Of a stretch of 64,000 bases of DNA, positions 54,026-64,000 are shown piece after piece (the first letter of the stretch is position 1; every line of letters starts with the position of its first letter). The position numbers and the translations under genes are program-made. The notes beneath the pieces are model-generated. The model was not told where the DNA came from, did not search any database, and saw only the letters and a list, made by a program, of their open reading frames with translations. The stretch comes from Hamiltosporidium tvaerminnensis (taxonomy: Eukaryota > Microsporidia > Dubosqiidae), in contig CM061247.1 of the NCBI GenBank assembly GCA_022605425.2, positions 793,501 to 857,500 of the forward strand, given 5' to 3'.

Positions 54026-57000
54026 TTATGATCTAAAAAATATGTTTTAAACTCTTTATTTGACATTTGATGTTTTTATTTATGCAAGGTTTTTTTAATG
54101 TTGGATTAAGGTATGACATAATAAATTGATACCTTAAAATAAAATTTACTGCTTAATAAAAATTAAATACAATCTAAATATCAATTATAAAATACTTTAT
54201 TATTATTATCTTATAATTTATATTTATACAACATAACACCAAAATACTTTAATATTTTGATACTACAAAGTCTCATTACATAAATACCCTAATAATTGAT
54301 ATTTTACCTTAAAAAAGTAAAAAGTTATTTAAATCAAGCGATTATTAAAATAATATATTAAATTGTAAAAAGATTTCAATGAAAAAAAAATTATGTTTTT
54401 TTTATTAATTTATGCGCATAAATGGAGATATATTTTTAAAAATGTTCGGTCTTCTAAGATTTGAATCTATTTAATTTAAAATTGTTCTTAAACATGTAAT
54501 ATCTTTAATTATGTTATATTAAAAACGATTCTAAATTGTAAAGATTTTCTCAGAACTTTATTGATTTTAATATATTTTTATTTTTTTAATTTCTTAATTA
54601 AGTTACAAATGTATAATTATATCTGCAATTATAGAAGTGGAAAATTTTTTATTTTTTATTTAAAGATTGATGATCTATTTGATACATTCTTATGCTTAAA
54701 ATAATATTTTTGTTTGATTCTTACGAAAAATTATGTTTATATTCATGAAATACTTTTACATCTGTTTTATTGTTTTTCTTTTATAGTGGTTATATTATTA
54801 AATATAATTGGTTAGTAGAATACGCTGGTAGTTTTTTATATTTTAGGTTTTATATTTAGGTTTTATAATTAAGTTTTATATTTTGAACAGAAATACAAAT
54901 TATAAAACTGAAATTGAATGAAAATATTTTAAAATGATGATTTATTTGTGATTATATTTGAATCTTATAGTAATTTTGATTTGTTTATACAAATTTATAT
55001 TTCGTTATTTAATTTTTCGTTCTGAAATATAATAAAGATTATTTAAATGAATTTATGTATGAAATAAAGCATTTATTTAAAAAAGTATGTTTGAGAAGTT
55101 TTATTTTTTATTTATATTATAAGCATTAATTTCTCTTGGTTTTCCGAAGACAGATAATATTGTTTTCTATAAGTAAAAGCGGGAATATATTTATCTATGA
55201 TCTAAAATTCTTCTTCTCTGTTTATGAATATAAGTATATATTCAGCAAATTAGGAAAATTAAACATTTTATTTTTAAAAGAATTAACTACAGCAAAAAAT
55301 TTGCGTTTAAAGCCAGGTTTGTTACAAAAAATACTGTTTGGCTGTATTTTATCTTACATAAAATATCAAAACATATATATATGTTGTTTTATTTGCTTTA
55401 GCCATTTGAAAGATGCAAAGATACTTTTATATTTACGATTATAAATGTAAATTGATAAAAATATACAGAAAAATGATGTGATAATGTATATTTTTTACGG
55501 TTAAATGTGTTTTTTTTCGAGATTCCATTGCCTCATATTTTATTAATCCGTTTTTAATACCTCATATCTATTTTACTCTGATTCGCATTAGAGTTATATG
55601 GTTTACAAAAGGGATACATAATTTTAGGCTTTGTATTGCCGTATATTATTCATCAATTTGCAAAGAAATTAAATTTTTGCTCATTGCAGGTATAAATACT
55701 GGATTACAATGCCTTTTTCATTTTTTACCAACATTATTTATTGTCTAAACTCTTTTTTCAATGGAAAAATAACGTATTTCAAAGACTTTACAATACATGA
55801 TATATATCTGCTCTAGTTCTGTTTGTATTGAATAGCATAATTACTTTATTTAAATAGTTGTGGCAATATAAATTTTGAATTACCCGTAGCTTGTCTTTAT
55901 CGGCTTGTTACGGGGTCGTATAAAGGAGGAGGTTCAACAGGCAGCCAACGGCTCTATTTTAAAAAACTTTGTTTTTAAGAGCCTAAACAAACCACAAAAT
56001 ACGAAAACTGATTTTTGCAAGATTATAAGTATTAAAAAAACATAGATACCATTATAATATAAAATTTCCTCTGTTTTTTCGAGAAGTAGCACCCATTAGA
56101 AGATCTTTCTCACGAATCTGCAAAATATAATATAAATATCATAGATCTACAAAATTTATCGTTACAGATGAAGGTTATTAGTAAATGAGGCCTGAGATCT
56201 TAGTAAGCTGCAATACTTTTAATTAAGTAACTAAGGTCTACAAGAAATAGCCGAAAAATAACCGAGTTATAAAACGAAAAGATAGGTAGTTGTTTAGTTG
56301 AAAAACATGACCTAAACTTCTAGACAAGCTTTTATCTTTTCAACCTATACATTAAATAATGTTTTGGCATTCGAGCCTAAAAATATACGAATATGTGCAT
56401 AGAAGATTAAGAGTATATTTTTGAACACTTCTTTGATATATGAAGCTTCGATAAAAGATAATATGAAACTGAATAGAACTTTTAACTGATTGAATTCAAA
56501 CTGAATATACAAATAGCTCGGCATGAAATAAAAATTGCTATTTAATATTTGAAATAAAAATATGTGAGTGAATGCTGCGAAACTAGAATTAAAAACGATG
56601 CTTTCGTTTCGTTCTGAAGAGAAAATATTTTTGATACATCAATTTGCTTTTAACCAAAACTATGACAATTTTATTTAGTATCACCTATAGAAAATTCCAA
56701 TTTTCACTTGATGTTTACTCGATATAGATATCTTTGACGAAATATACTGCTTTAATATTTACTCTTGGCCTACCCAGTGTGCTATTTCGAATATATTTTT
56801 AGAAGCTGGTATGAAGTAATTATTTATTGGCAAGAATGAAATATTGACAACTTAAATATAATTCAAGAAGCTTAATAAATGCAAATCCAGAATTGCGATT
56901 GCGAAGAACTATATGTTATCAATAACAGAAATTAATTTAGAAAAGGAATAAATTAATATTTAAAGAACAATAATTTTTATCTATCTTTTCAAGAAGAGGA

Positions 57001-58019
57001 AAGAGCTGGTGAAAGATTCTAACGAAAAGACAGCTGCGTACTTTTCTAAACTATCAAAATTTTTGAAGCAAAACAAAGGGTATGATTATGTATACGCGGA
57101 ATTGACACACTAAAGAATATAACTCGATATAAGATGATATCAGAATATGTCATAACACATAAACAGTTTATTCAACTAAGAGTCATGGCTTATAATATTT
57201 AGGAGGAAAGAAACATAGCAAGCAAAGGCTATAAAGTTTAATGAAAATTAAAAAGAGTTTGAAACTTATGAACTTGAAAAGAAAAATTGAAAGCCCGAAA
57301 TATAATGTATGAAATACATACGTATACCTAATATGGATTTAAGAATGTATTTAATAGATGGCTCTTATATTTTAAATCCTATTAATGATACCATGCAAAG
57401 AATCCAATAATCGAATAAGAGAGAAACTGTTCGATTTGAATGAAAAATACATATACGGTGATAAGATTTAGGCTAAACCCTTTATTAGAGACTACTGATT
57501 CTAAGATGAACTTAAATAATAATACTTCCCGGATATAATATATAGCCGAAGTCATAAAATACGAAAGTATTACACCGAAAAAAACATCCAAAAATTAATC
57601 AAGAGAATTAGGTTAAGAAAATTTAGTGAATGTCATAGTAATCTGATACAACTTTCATAAAAAAAATTAAAAAGATTGTTTCTAGCCATAGAAAATTATA
57701 TTTCTGTGCATTTAATACATGTTTCTTTGTGAAAAAATTGCTGATGGGTTTGATTCATATCCAAAAATCAAAGCGGTGATATTAAATGTGGATTTAGGAT
57801 TGGAGATTGGCAAATATTTAAATATTTGCACAAGAATGATGCTTTAAAAATACTTTAAATCCAATCTTTCGATAATCAAATAATTAAAGAATCCAAAAAA
57901 AGCAAATATCAGCATTGTTTGAAATTTCTACACGATATTCGAAAAACCAATTGTTTTTAAAAACCATTCCTTATCAAAACCACATTGATTAGAACAAAAT
58001 CAAAAACATGTTTTTTAAT
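54026..58019. other. long gene-free interval
   Basis: About 4 kb of AT-rich sequence with no supported gene. A 102-codon frame at 55136-55444 lacks an ATG. A small GC-rich island lies near 55885-55960. The last kilobase may contain the decayed 5' part of the LINE relic that follows. Confidence 0.4.
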
Positions 58020-58960
58020 ACTTAAGATATTTCAAAATGGATAAAAAACTTAAACGTAGGATACCTGTGCCTGTACATTATTAAGCCATAAAGCAGAAGA
58101 AATCATTTTCGAATTAGAAACGATCGCTATGTTTACAGAATTCAATGAATAAAAAAAATATATAGCATATAAAGAGGCCCTGAAAATAATGATAAACCGA
58201 ATATGACATATAAAATTGGTTTTGAGAATATTAGCCTTAAAAACAGGAAAGCTAACCAAATGATTAATAAACTTAAAGGAAATAAATAAAAACGCTTCTT
58301 TTATATTCCCCTTAGTAACGTTTTAGAAACAATTTATATAAATTTAGAAAAGTATCGAGTTAAAAAAACTTAAAAACAATTCTGAATTTACGGATAAAAG
58401 TTTTTCCAGCTCTAAAGAAAGAATGAATGTTGGTGAAATCTTTATATTGTCGAACAACGCTTAATGAGGTCAAACCGAAAAGCCTAAATTAGAAATGGAA
58501 TATATAGGGTCATTGTTATACCGGCAGTACTGTATGCTTCTAAAATGTTAGCGATGTCAAAATATGCGAAAAAATTTTAAATAACTATAAAGAAACAGTA
58601 TGCAGCAACATCGACCCACATTTAGAAATGAAGAGAAAAGACTCCGAAAGAATAAGAGATATATGGACCATATTGTGAACTATTTTAGTCCCATTAATAA
58701 AACAATGAAGACTTGAATTACTTGGAAAGGTAAGACGGATTTTTTCAAAAAAGACTATAAGCAACAATTGAGAAGCTGTATCCATAAAAAGAGAATACGT
58801 GACATAACGTAAAAAGATGCTTGGGTGAAATGAAAAATATAAGAAGACCTACTGTATTGCGATAATAGATTTAGTGCAAAAACAAAAGACTTAAGGAGTA
58901 TTGTGCATGGAGACGGGCTCTTTATAGGTTATTGCACGGCCGGATAAGTAAGTTGATAAG
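58020..58960 (+). pseudogene. decayed LINE reverse-transcriptase C-terminus, not family R
   Basis: Many stops, but an ordered trail resembles the end of jockey/RTE/CR1-like ORF2 proteins. EMEYIGSLLYRQYCMLLK near 58495-58550 falls where VLLYGSETW-type sequence is expected. LLGKVRRIFSKKT near 58710-58755 falls at the position of LGHVxRM. KDLRSIVHGDGLFIGY near 58890-58935 falls at the position of WRxIVxxA. No zinc knuckle or restriction-like endonuclease is seen. Evidence is cumulative and weak. Confidence 0.35.
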
Positions 58961-59342
58961 CTTCATCATTCAGCTTTATCACATAAGAAATAATTCGGTT
59001 TAGAATTGTAGAAAACAATAAATTCATTTAGAACCAGTTATACATTTACTTTTTTCCAAAATTTCACGAGCTCTGTATGATAATTCGTGTTAAATGTATA
59101 TAATTTTGCTTAACATTTTAGGAAAAATTATATTCGTTTTTCTAGAAATATTTTTTTTGAATTTATTTATCTACTTTAATTTTAACATATTTGCCAATTT
59201 ATTTCTCAAATAAGATGACTCATAATTCGTTTGGGTGACTTTAATTATATTTGTAACAAATACTTACATTTTTAATTGAACATAAATTCTTTCGGAAATA
59301 GAATGCGATTTTTTATTTAAATTATAAGTTTTAAAAAGTATA

Positions 59343-60085
59343 TGTGGAGGGAGGATAACCACATAAAAAACTTTCTGCTTGGCAATGAGTGTGTGAAACT
59401 GGTATGAGGTCATTGTTTGGATTTTTGGTGGGAATAAAACTCAACTACATCTTTGGTTGTTCCATGGGAGTTGTTATGAGGGGAAGAGGTCTAGGAAATA
59501 GAGAAACTGTTTTTACAGATTTATTTGTAGTTTTTTATGTAACCAGATTGCAGACCGCAAATGAATATGTAGGTAATTGCCATGTAAAAGCATGGAACCC
59601 TAGCCTTGGTCACTCGGGTTAGAAGACTTAGCGCCTGGGAGATATAAAAATAAAAAACATTTAAAGCCGGGAGAGCTAAGTAGCAGGTTATACCTGTTGG
59701 TATGACATTGCACTGTCTAGGTGGACCCCATGTAAATCTCTGAAATATATCTTAGCTAGAAGTTTATTGGGTTCAGAAAGTGTAGAGTAAGTGGGAATGC
59801 TGCATAGTCTTGGAGGAGCCCAGGGGGAGCTTCGGCCTTCGATCACACTCCATGCAACGGACATTAACGAACTCCGGGCAACTGCCTCGCCTATTATTTA
59901 GGTTCTGCACACCTGGTAGATGAAAGGCTTTGAGACGTAGGTATCGCAGGGGTTACTGATGGAGTGTTGGGGTAGCAAGTCATTTATGTTAAACCTAGAA
60001 CTGCGTTAATGTCATAAAAACAAATATAACACTTGCCACTATTTTAAAAAGATGTGATACTTTTAAATAAATTGTATTAAAACTA
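59343..60085 (-). repeat. 0.7-kb interspersed repeat X, copy B (inverted)
   Basis: Reverse complement of the copy at 50745, with which it is nearly identical over long stretches. The outer end is TATATGTGGAGGGAGGATAA. The inner end runs past CACTTGCCACTATTTT to about 60085, only a dozen bases from the stop of the LRR-like gene. It pairs with the copy at 62950 to bracket that gene. Confidence 0.88.
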
Positions 60086-60096
60086 ATGATTTATTT

Positions 60097-62529
60097 TTAA
60101 TCTTCTATATGAGAGTGATTTAATAAACTTGAAGAAAATATAATCTTTTTTGCATAACCATATGAATCTAACAATGGATTGATATCAAACTTATAGATAT
60201 CTAACTTAATAAAATTCATGCGATATAGAATCCCGAGATTTTTCCTAATAATGATTTCATCGGAATAAAAAGTCAATTTTAAGATCTTAAGCTTTTTAAA
60301 GTTTGAAATAGAAAGAATTTCTGATATTTCAAATTTATAAGCGTAGATATCAAGCTTAAATATTTTATTCGAAATGTTTAATCGAAGTATTTTTCGTAAA
60401 ATTTCAACATCAGAACTTTTATTTTGAATACTTAATTTCAAATATTTGAGCGATTTTAAATTTGAAAAGATTTCTATGTCCTCTTTATATAAACATCCTG
60501 TATTGTATTTAAGTTCAATAAGATTTTCCAAATTAAATAAATGATATAATATTTTCAAAATACTACTAGATGTTTGGTTTTTGGCAAAAAAAAAGTTCCC
60601 GTACTTTAAAGATTCCAATGACGGCAAATATCTATGATATTTGGGTTTCGGAATATTTAAATATCTTACTTCGTCATTAAAGCAATATTCATTGGTATCT
60701 AAGCTCTGATTATGATGCAAATTTAGAATAATACGTTTCAAACCTATAAATTTGCTTAAGTATAAAAAGAAAATGCTATTTAGGGACATATTAAGATTAT
60801 AAAATCCTAAAAATAAAATTGAATTATTAAACAAATTTTGATTAATAAGTTCGTTTTCATCGAAAACCATAAAATCATCGAACAACACTGTAGTTAATTT
60901 CCTCGAACAAAGGATAACTTCAAAAAGCTTATTCGTTAATTTGATATTTTCAAAGGATAATCCTCTCAATGCCTCAAAAGATTCTAGAAATTTGTAAGAA
61001 ACTAAAAAATTATTTTGCACATTTTTCAAATCAATTTTTAGAAATTTTATCAAATTAAAATTAAATATTTTTGCGAAATAAGTTGTATCATATTTTTCTC
61101 TAAATAAGCATAAGTTAACTTTTGTTAAATAATTTTGAAAATTATACGTTTGAAAAAATTTTAACTGGTTCTCCAGATCAGATATGTATACAGTATTTTC
61201 CAAATCTATAACAAATTTCTTATTTCTTCCCGAAAGTGAAAACGCTGAATTTTGAAAAATTAAAGAACTAAACGAATACAAAATAAATTTCAGAGACTCA
61301 ATTTTATCGTAAATAGTTAGGTTTTCTACCTTTATTATATGTTCTATATAGACCTGGTTAATTTCTAAAGTAAGCTTTTTAATGCTTTTAAAATAGAAGA
61401 TTTTATCAATAAAATATTCGGGATTGTCATAAATAATAAATTTTACGTTATCCTTGGATGTAAAATATTCGTTGTTCTGTAAATAATTAAAGATTGGTAG
61501 TAGTTCTTCTACGATTACAAATATAATTTTTTCGAAATTTTTTGGCAAAGATGAACAAATTATTTTCATATCGAAATTGTTTCCATATGCACAAAGATTG
61601 AAATATAATTTTTTGACCCAAAAAATATGCATTATACTTATCCAATTATCTCGGAAATTTGGTTTCAATAAATATTTATATAAATAACGTGTATGAAACT
61701 TCATAAATAAAAAATCATCATTTTTTTTGTGCTTCTTAGAATGAAATATCGAAGAAATGCTTTCTGGTTGATTATATTCACGGAATATTTCATATATAAA
61801 AGCCTTTTTCATCATGTAAAGTTTTAGAAAACATTCTATAACATCCCGAACATGCAAATTGTTAAATTTCAGATGATTTAGAATTGGCTTGAATGCTAGA
61901 TTTTTAAAGTCTAAATTATGAATTAGAGAATAATAAACCAAAATTTTGATAAAATATTTATATTTCTTATTTCTCATCACTTTAAAAATATTTAAATATT
62001 TTAAAATTTTAAAAAATGTTTGTGGCTTGATCGTTACAAAAATGTTATCATCGATCGTTAATGAATTAAAAAAATATGAAACTGCATATAAATCTTCGTT
62101 TTCTATGTAAATTGTAACCTGATCTTCATTTTCAAGTGCTAGCTGATCAAATATTCCAAACGAAAGTGATATATCGTTTGGATAGCAAATCGAAAATAGG
62201 TTATCGTTATATTTCGAAATTACAGGGGTATTAAAGGGGATCAATATAGAATTTTCATTTACATAATACGTTTTATTGCCTAAATTTTTGTAATTATCGT
62301 TTTCTACAAACGAAATATATTCCTCGGCTTCATTTATTGCACTAAACTGTACATTCAAGCAGAAAATACTATTTAGAGTCAAAAATAATCTTAGAAACAT
62401 ACAACCAATCGAAATTATATCCAAGAGACTTTTAAATGTTCGATTTCTAGATCTTATAAACATATCTAAAGATGTTTTAACCAATTTAGTGTTTTTTTTA
62501 CGTTCTTTATAGATTTTCCAAATAAACAT
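60097..62529 (-). CDS. LRR-like membrane or secreted protein (810 aa)
   Basis: The N-terminus is basic, then has a hydrophobic segment at about 35-58 (LLDIISIGCMFLRLFLTLNS). Starting at the in-frame ATG for residue 23 (62463) would leave a classic signal-peptide layout (RSRNR then the hydrophobic core), so the true start is uncertain. Residues about 90-300 are helical and hydrophobic. From about 340 on there is degenerate leucine-rich spacing: IKKLTLEINQVYI, LRGLSFENIKL, LKRIILNLHHN, LENLIELKYNTG, LKYLKLSIQN, LKILKLTFYSDE. Length and architecture match the gene at 21538, suggesting one divergent family. X repeats lie on both sides, and repeat Z lies upstream. Probably exported or surface-exposed; partner unknown. 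Confidence 0.8.
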   Translation of the reverse strand: MFIWKIYKERKKNTKLVKTSLDMFIRSRNRTFKSLLDIISIGCMFLRLFLTLNSIFCLNVQFSAINEAEEYISFVENDNYKNLGNKTYYVNENSILIPFNTPVISKYNDNLFSICYPNDISLSFGIFDQLALENEDQVTIYIENEDLYAVSYFFNSLTIDDNIFVTIKPQTFFKILKYLNIFKVMRNKKYKYFIKILVYYSLIHNLDFKNLAFKPILNHLKFNNLHVRDVIECFLKLYMMKKAFIYEIFREYNQPESISSIFHSKKHKKNDDFLFMKFHTRYLYKYLLKPNFRDNWISIMHIFWVKKLYFNLCAYGNNFDMKIICSSLPKNFEKIIFVIVEELLPIFNYLQNNEYFTSKDNVKFIIYDNPEYFIDKIFYFKSIKKLTLEINQVYIEHIIKVENLTIYDKIESLKFILYSFSSLIFQNSAFSLSGRNKKFVIDLENTVYISDLENQLKFFQTYNFQNYLTKVNLCLFREKYDTTYFAKIFNFNLIKFLKIDLKNVQNNFLVSYKFLESFEALRGLSFENIKLTNKLFEVILCSRKLTTVLFDDFMVFDENELINQNLFNNSILFLGFYNLNMSLNSIFFLYLSKFIGLKRIILNLHHNQSLDTNEYCFNDEVRYLNIPKPKYHRYLPSLESLKYGNFFFAKNQTSSSILKILYHLFNLENLIELKYNTGCLYKEDIEIFSNLKSLKYLKLSIQNKSSDVEILRKILRLNISNKIFKLDIYAYKFEISEILSISNFKKLKILKLTFYSDEIIIRKNLGILYRMNFIKLDIYKFDINPLLDSYGYAKKIIFSSSLLNHSHIED

Positions 62530-62684
62530 CTTTCAGAAATTTAATGATTGAGGTATAAAGGATTTAAATTTAATATTTATTATGACACAGAAGAAATATA
62601 TTTTTATCTTTCCGTTTGATAAAATACAAAAAATGATAAACTAATAAATAATTTTTTTTATTTAATTTTGTATTATCTTCGATT

Positions 62685-62915
62685 TCTTCTCTCAAAAAAA
62701 TAAAAAAAGCTGTGATAAGAGCCATCTAGTTTGAATTTACCAATATCTTCATATTTAAAATTAAATTTAGGCCGTTTCAATTTGATTCTTATATTATATT
62801 TCTTTGGATTTGTAATAATTTCTTACTAAAATTTTAAATAAATTTTGCTGTATTTTATTCTGTTGCCCGTTGTTTTTTTTAATGCTTTCACTTGTTAAAC
62901 TAGAAAAATTTGAGT
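62685..62915. repeat. interspersed repeat Z, copy 2
   Basis: Matches 38695-38905 in ordered blocks (AAAGCTGTGATAAGAGCCATC, GGCCGTTTCAATTTGATT, TATTTTATTCTGTTGCCC, CACTTGTTAAA). It lies 150-400 bases upstream of the LRR-like gene, so it may be part of a duplicated promoter region rather than a mobile repeat. Confidence 0.5.
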
Positions 62916-62949
62916 AAAAATCAGATAATATAAACACTAACCCCTTTGG

Positions 62950-63670
62950 ATTACTTTATTAAAAAGTATCATATCTTTTTAAAACAGTGGCAAGTGTTAT
63001 ATTTGTTTTCATGACATTAACGCGGTTTTAGGTTTAACATAAATAACTGCTACCCAACACTCCATCAGTAACCCCTGCGACACCTACATCCCGAAGCCTT
63101 TCATTTATTAGGTGTGTAAAACCCAATCACTAGGCGAATAACGTGGCCCGGAGTTTGTTTATGTCCGTCGCAAAGAGTGTGATCGAAGGCCAAAGCCCCC
63201 CTGGGCTCCCTCAAGACCATGCAGCATTCCCACTTACTTAACACTTTCTGAATCCAATAAACTTCTCGCTAAGATATATTTCAAATACTTACATGGGGTC
63301 GACCTATACAGTGCAATACCATACTTACGGGTATAACCTTCTACTTACCTTCCCCGGGTTTTAATGGGGTATATTTTCATATCTCCCTAGCTCTTAGTCT
63401 TCTAACCCGAGTATGCAAGGCTAGATTCCATGCTTTAAAATGGCCATTACCTACGAGTTCAGCTGCGGTCTGCAATCTAGTTACATAAAAAATTACAAAT
63501 AAATTTATAGAAAAAATTTCGCCATTTCTTAGACCTCTCCTTCTCATAAAGAAACCCATAGAAACACCGAAGATATAGTGTGGGTTATTCCCACCAAACA
63601 ATGATCTCACACCAGTTTCACACACTCATTGCCAAGCAGAAAGTTTTTTAGGTGGTTATCCTCTCTCTAC
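62950..63670 (+). repeat. 0.7-kb interspersed repeat X, copy C
   Basis: Starts near TTACTTTATTAAAAAGTATC and ends GGTTATCCTCTCTCTACATATA. It shares the extended ACATATA end with copy B at 59343 but is overall more diverged from A and B than they are from each other. Confidence 0.87.
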
Positions 63671-63739
63671 ATATATAAAGAGTAAAAGAAATATTTTTTT
63701 GTAATTATTTTAGTTAAAAGTATTTTTGTCAATTAGGAA

Positions 63740-64000
63740 ATGGGTATAAGAAAATATGTAGGCAGCGAAAAACAAAAAGAAAAAATAATAAAGGCTGCAA
63801 ACAGGGCAAGTGAAGTGGATGTGGTAATTAGAGAGTGTAAAAACGACCAGGGAATTCCACAGCCAAGCTCATACGCATCATCCACCATCATAAATAACAC
63901 TTCTATACCACCAAGCGAAGCAAACACAAACACAAAGGTATGTTTGCTTAACACCATACCCTCGCCATCTAACCCTATGCATTCAAGCACCGTAACTCCT
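63740..64000 (+). CDS. 5' end of a diverged R-type retrotransposon polyprotein (runs off window)
   Basis: Open from the ATG at 63740 to the window end (87 codons). It starts MGIRKYVGSEKQ, then KIIKAANRASEV, a Ser/Pro-rich stretch SSYASSTI...SIPPSEA and LNTIPSPSNP. These parallel MGKKKNVSSE, KIKAANDADEV, SSYTTITPPPP and LDTLPSPNAP of the copy at 3239-6811 in the same order. Identity is low, so this is a different subfamily. The RT and endonuclease would lie beyond the window. It sits 70 bases after an X repeat. Confidence 0.75.
   Translation, partial: MGIRKYVGSEKQKEKIIKAANRASEVDVVIRECKNDQGIPQPSSYASSTIINNTSIPPSEANTNTKVCLLNTIPSPSNPMHSSTVTP

Noticed and set aside
55136-55444. 102-codon plus-strand frame
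   Set aside because: No ATG, no homologue recognised, hydrophobic AT-biased composition.
59389-59622. Recurring frame MCETGxRSLFG... in X repeats (also 51193-51399 and 63377-63625)
   Set aside because: Frames shift and lengths differ between copies while the DNA stays similar, so selection on a protein is not indicated.
59343-60085. X repeat as a solo LTR
   Set aside because: No TG...CA ends, no 4-6 bp duplication, and no primer-binding site or polypurine context.
1-64000. tRNA or rRNA genes
   Set aside because: I looked for T-loop-like GGTTCRANNCC with matching stems and for conserved rRNA stretches and found none convincing. A tRNAscan or Infernal run would settle it.

Overview
The window is strongly AT-rich, with compact, apparently intronless genes set among large amounts of decayed mobile DNA. 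The most recognisable proteins are a condensin SMC4 and a Mei2-type RNA-binding protein. Other signs are short C-tracts just before several start codons, paralogous families of unknown membrane or secreted proteins, and non-LTR retrotransposons with a restriction-like endonuclease. Together these point to a microsporidian with an expanded, repeat-rich genome. The genus cannot be fixed from this sequence, and the assignment rests on gene character, not on an rRNA.

Layout. 1-6815: two copies of one non-LTR retrotransposon (family R) meet tail to tail; the second is nearly intact. 6816-9296: a cluster of unrelated minisatellites. 9297-12890: SMC4. 13131-13320: a small inverted-repeat element. 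13441-17289: a third R copy, broken, followed by a suspicious A/C homopolymer block. 18000-26300: an R 3' stub, two old R relics, two short interspersed repeats (family Y) and an LRR-like membrane/secreted protein gene. 27378-50561: five members of a single-TM protein family starting M-x-FW (here the FW family), one with an in-frame stop, and one unrelated conserved-looking protein (29931-30971). Between them lie Y and X repeats, a GC-rich LINE tail with a perfect target-site duplication, a long unidentified coding relic and more R relics. 50745-53500: X repeat, R relic and Mei2-like gene. 53501-59342: a long gene-free stretch with a LINE relic of another type. 59343-63670: a second LRR-like gene bracketed by inverted copies of the 0.7-kb X repeat. 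63740-64000: the 5' end of a diverged R-type element running off the window.

Function. Only SMC4 (chromosome condensation) and the Mei2-like protein (RNA binding) can be tied to a cellular process. The FW and LRR families look like lineage-specific surface or secreted proteins in a fast-evolving repeat-rich neighbourhood. R family copies span a wide age range: near-intact, frameshifted, and relics recognisable only by short matches in order. Transposition has therefore continued for a long time. X, Y and R insertions overlap in ways that give relative ages: a Y copy with its own target duplication sits inside an R relic.
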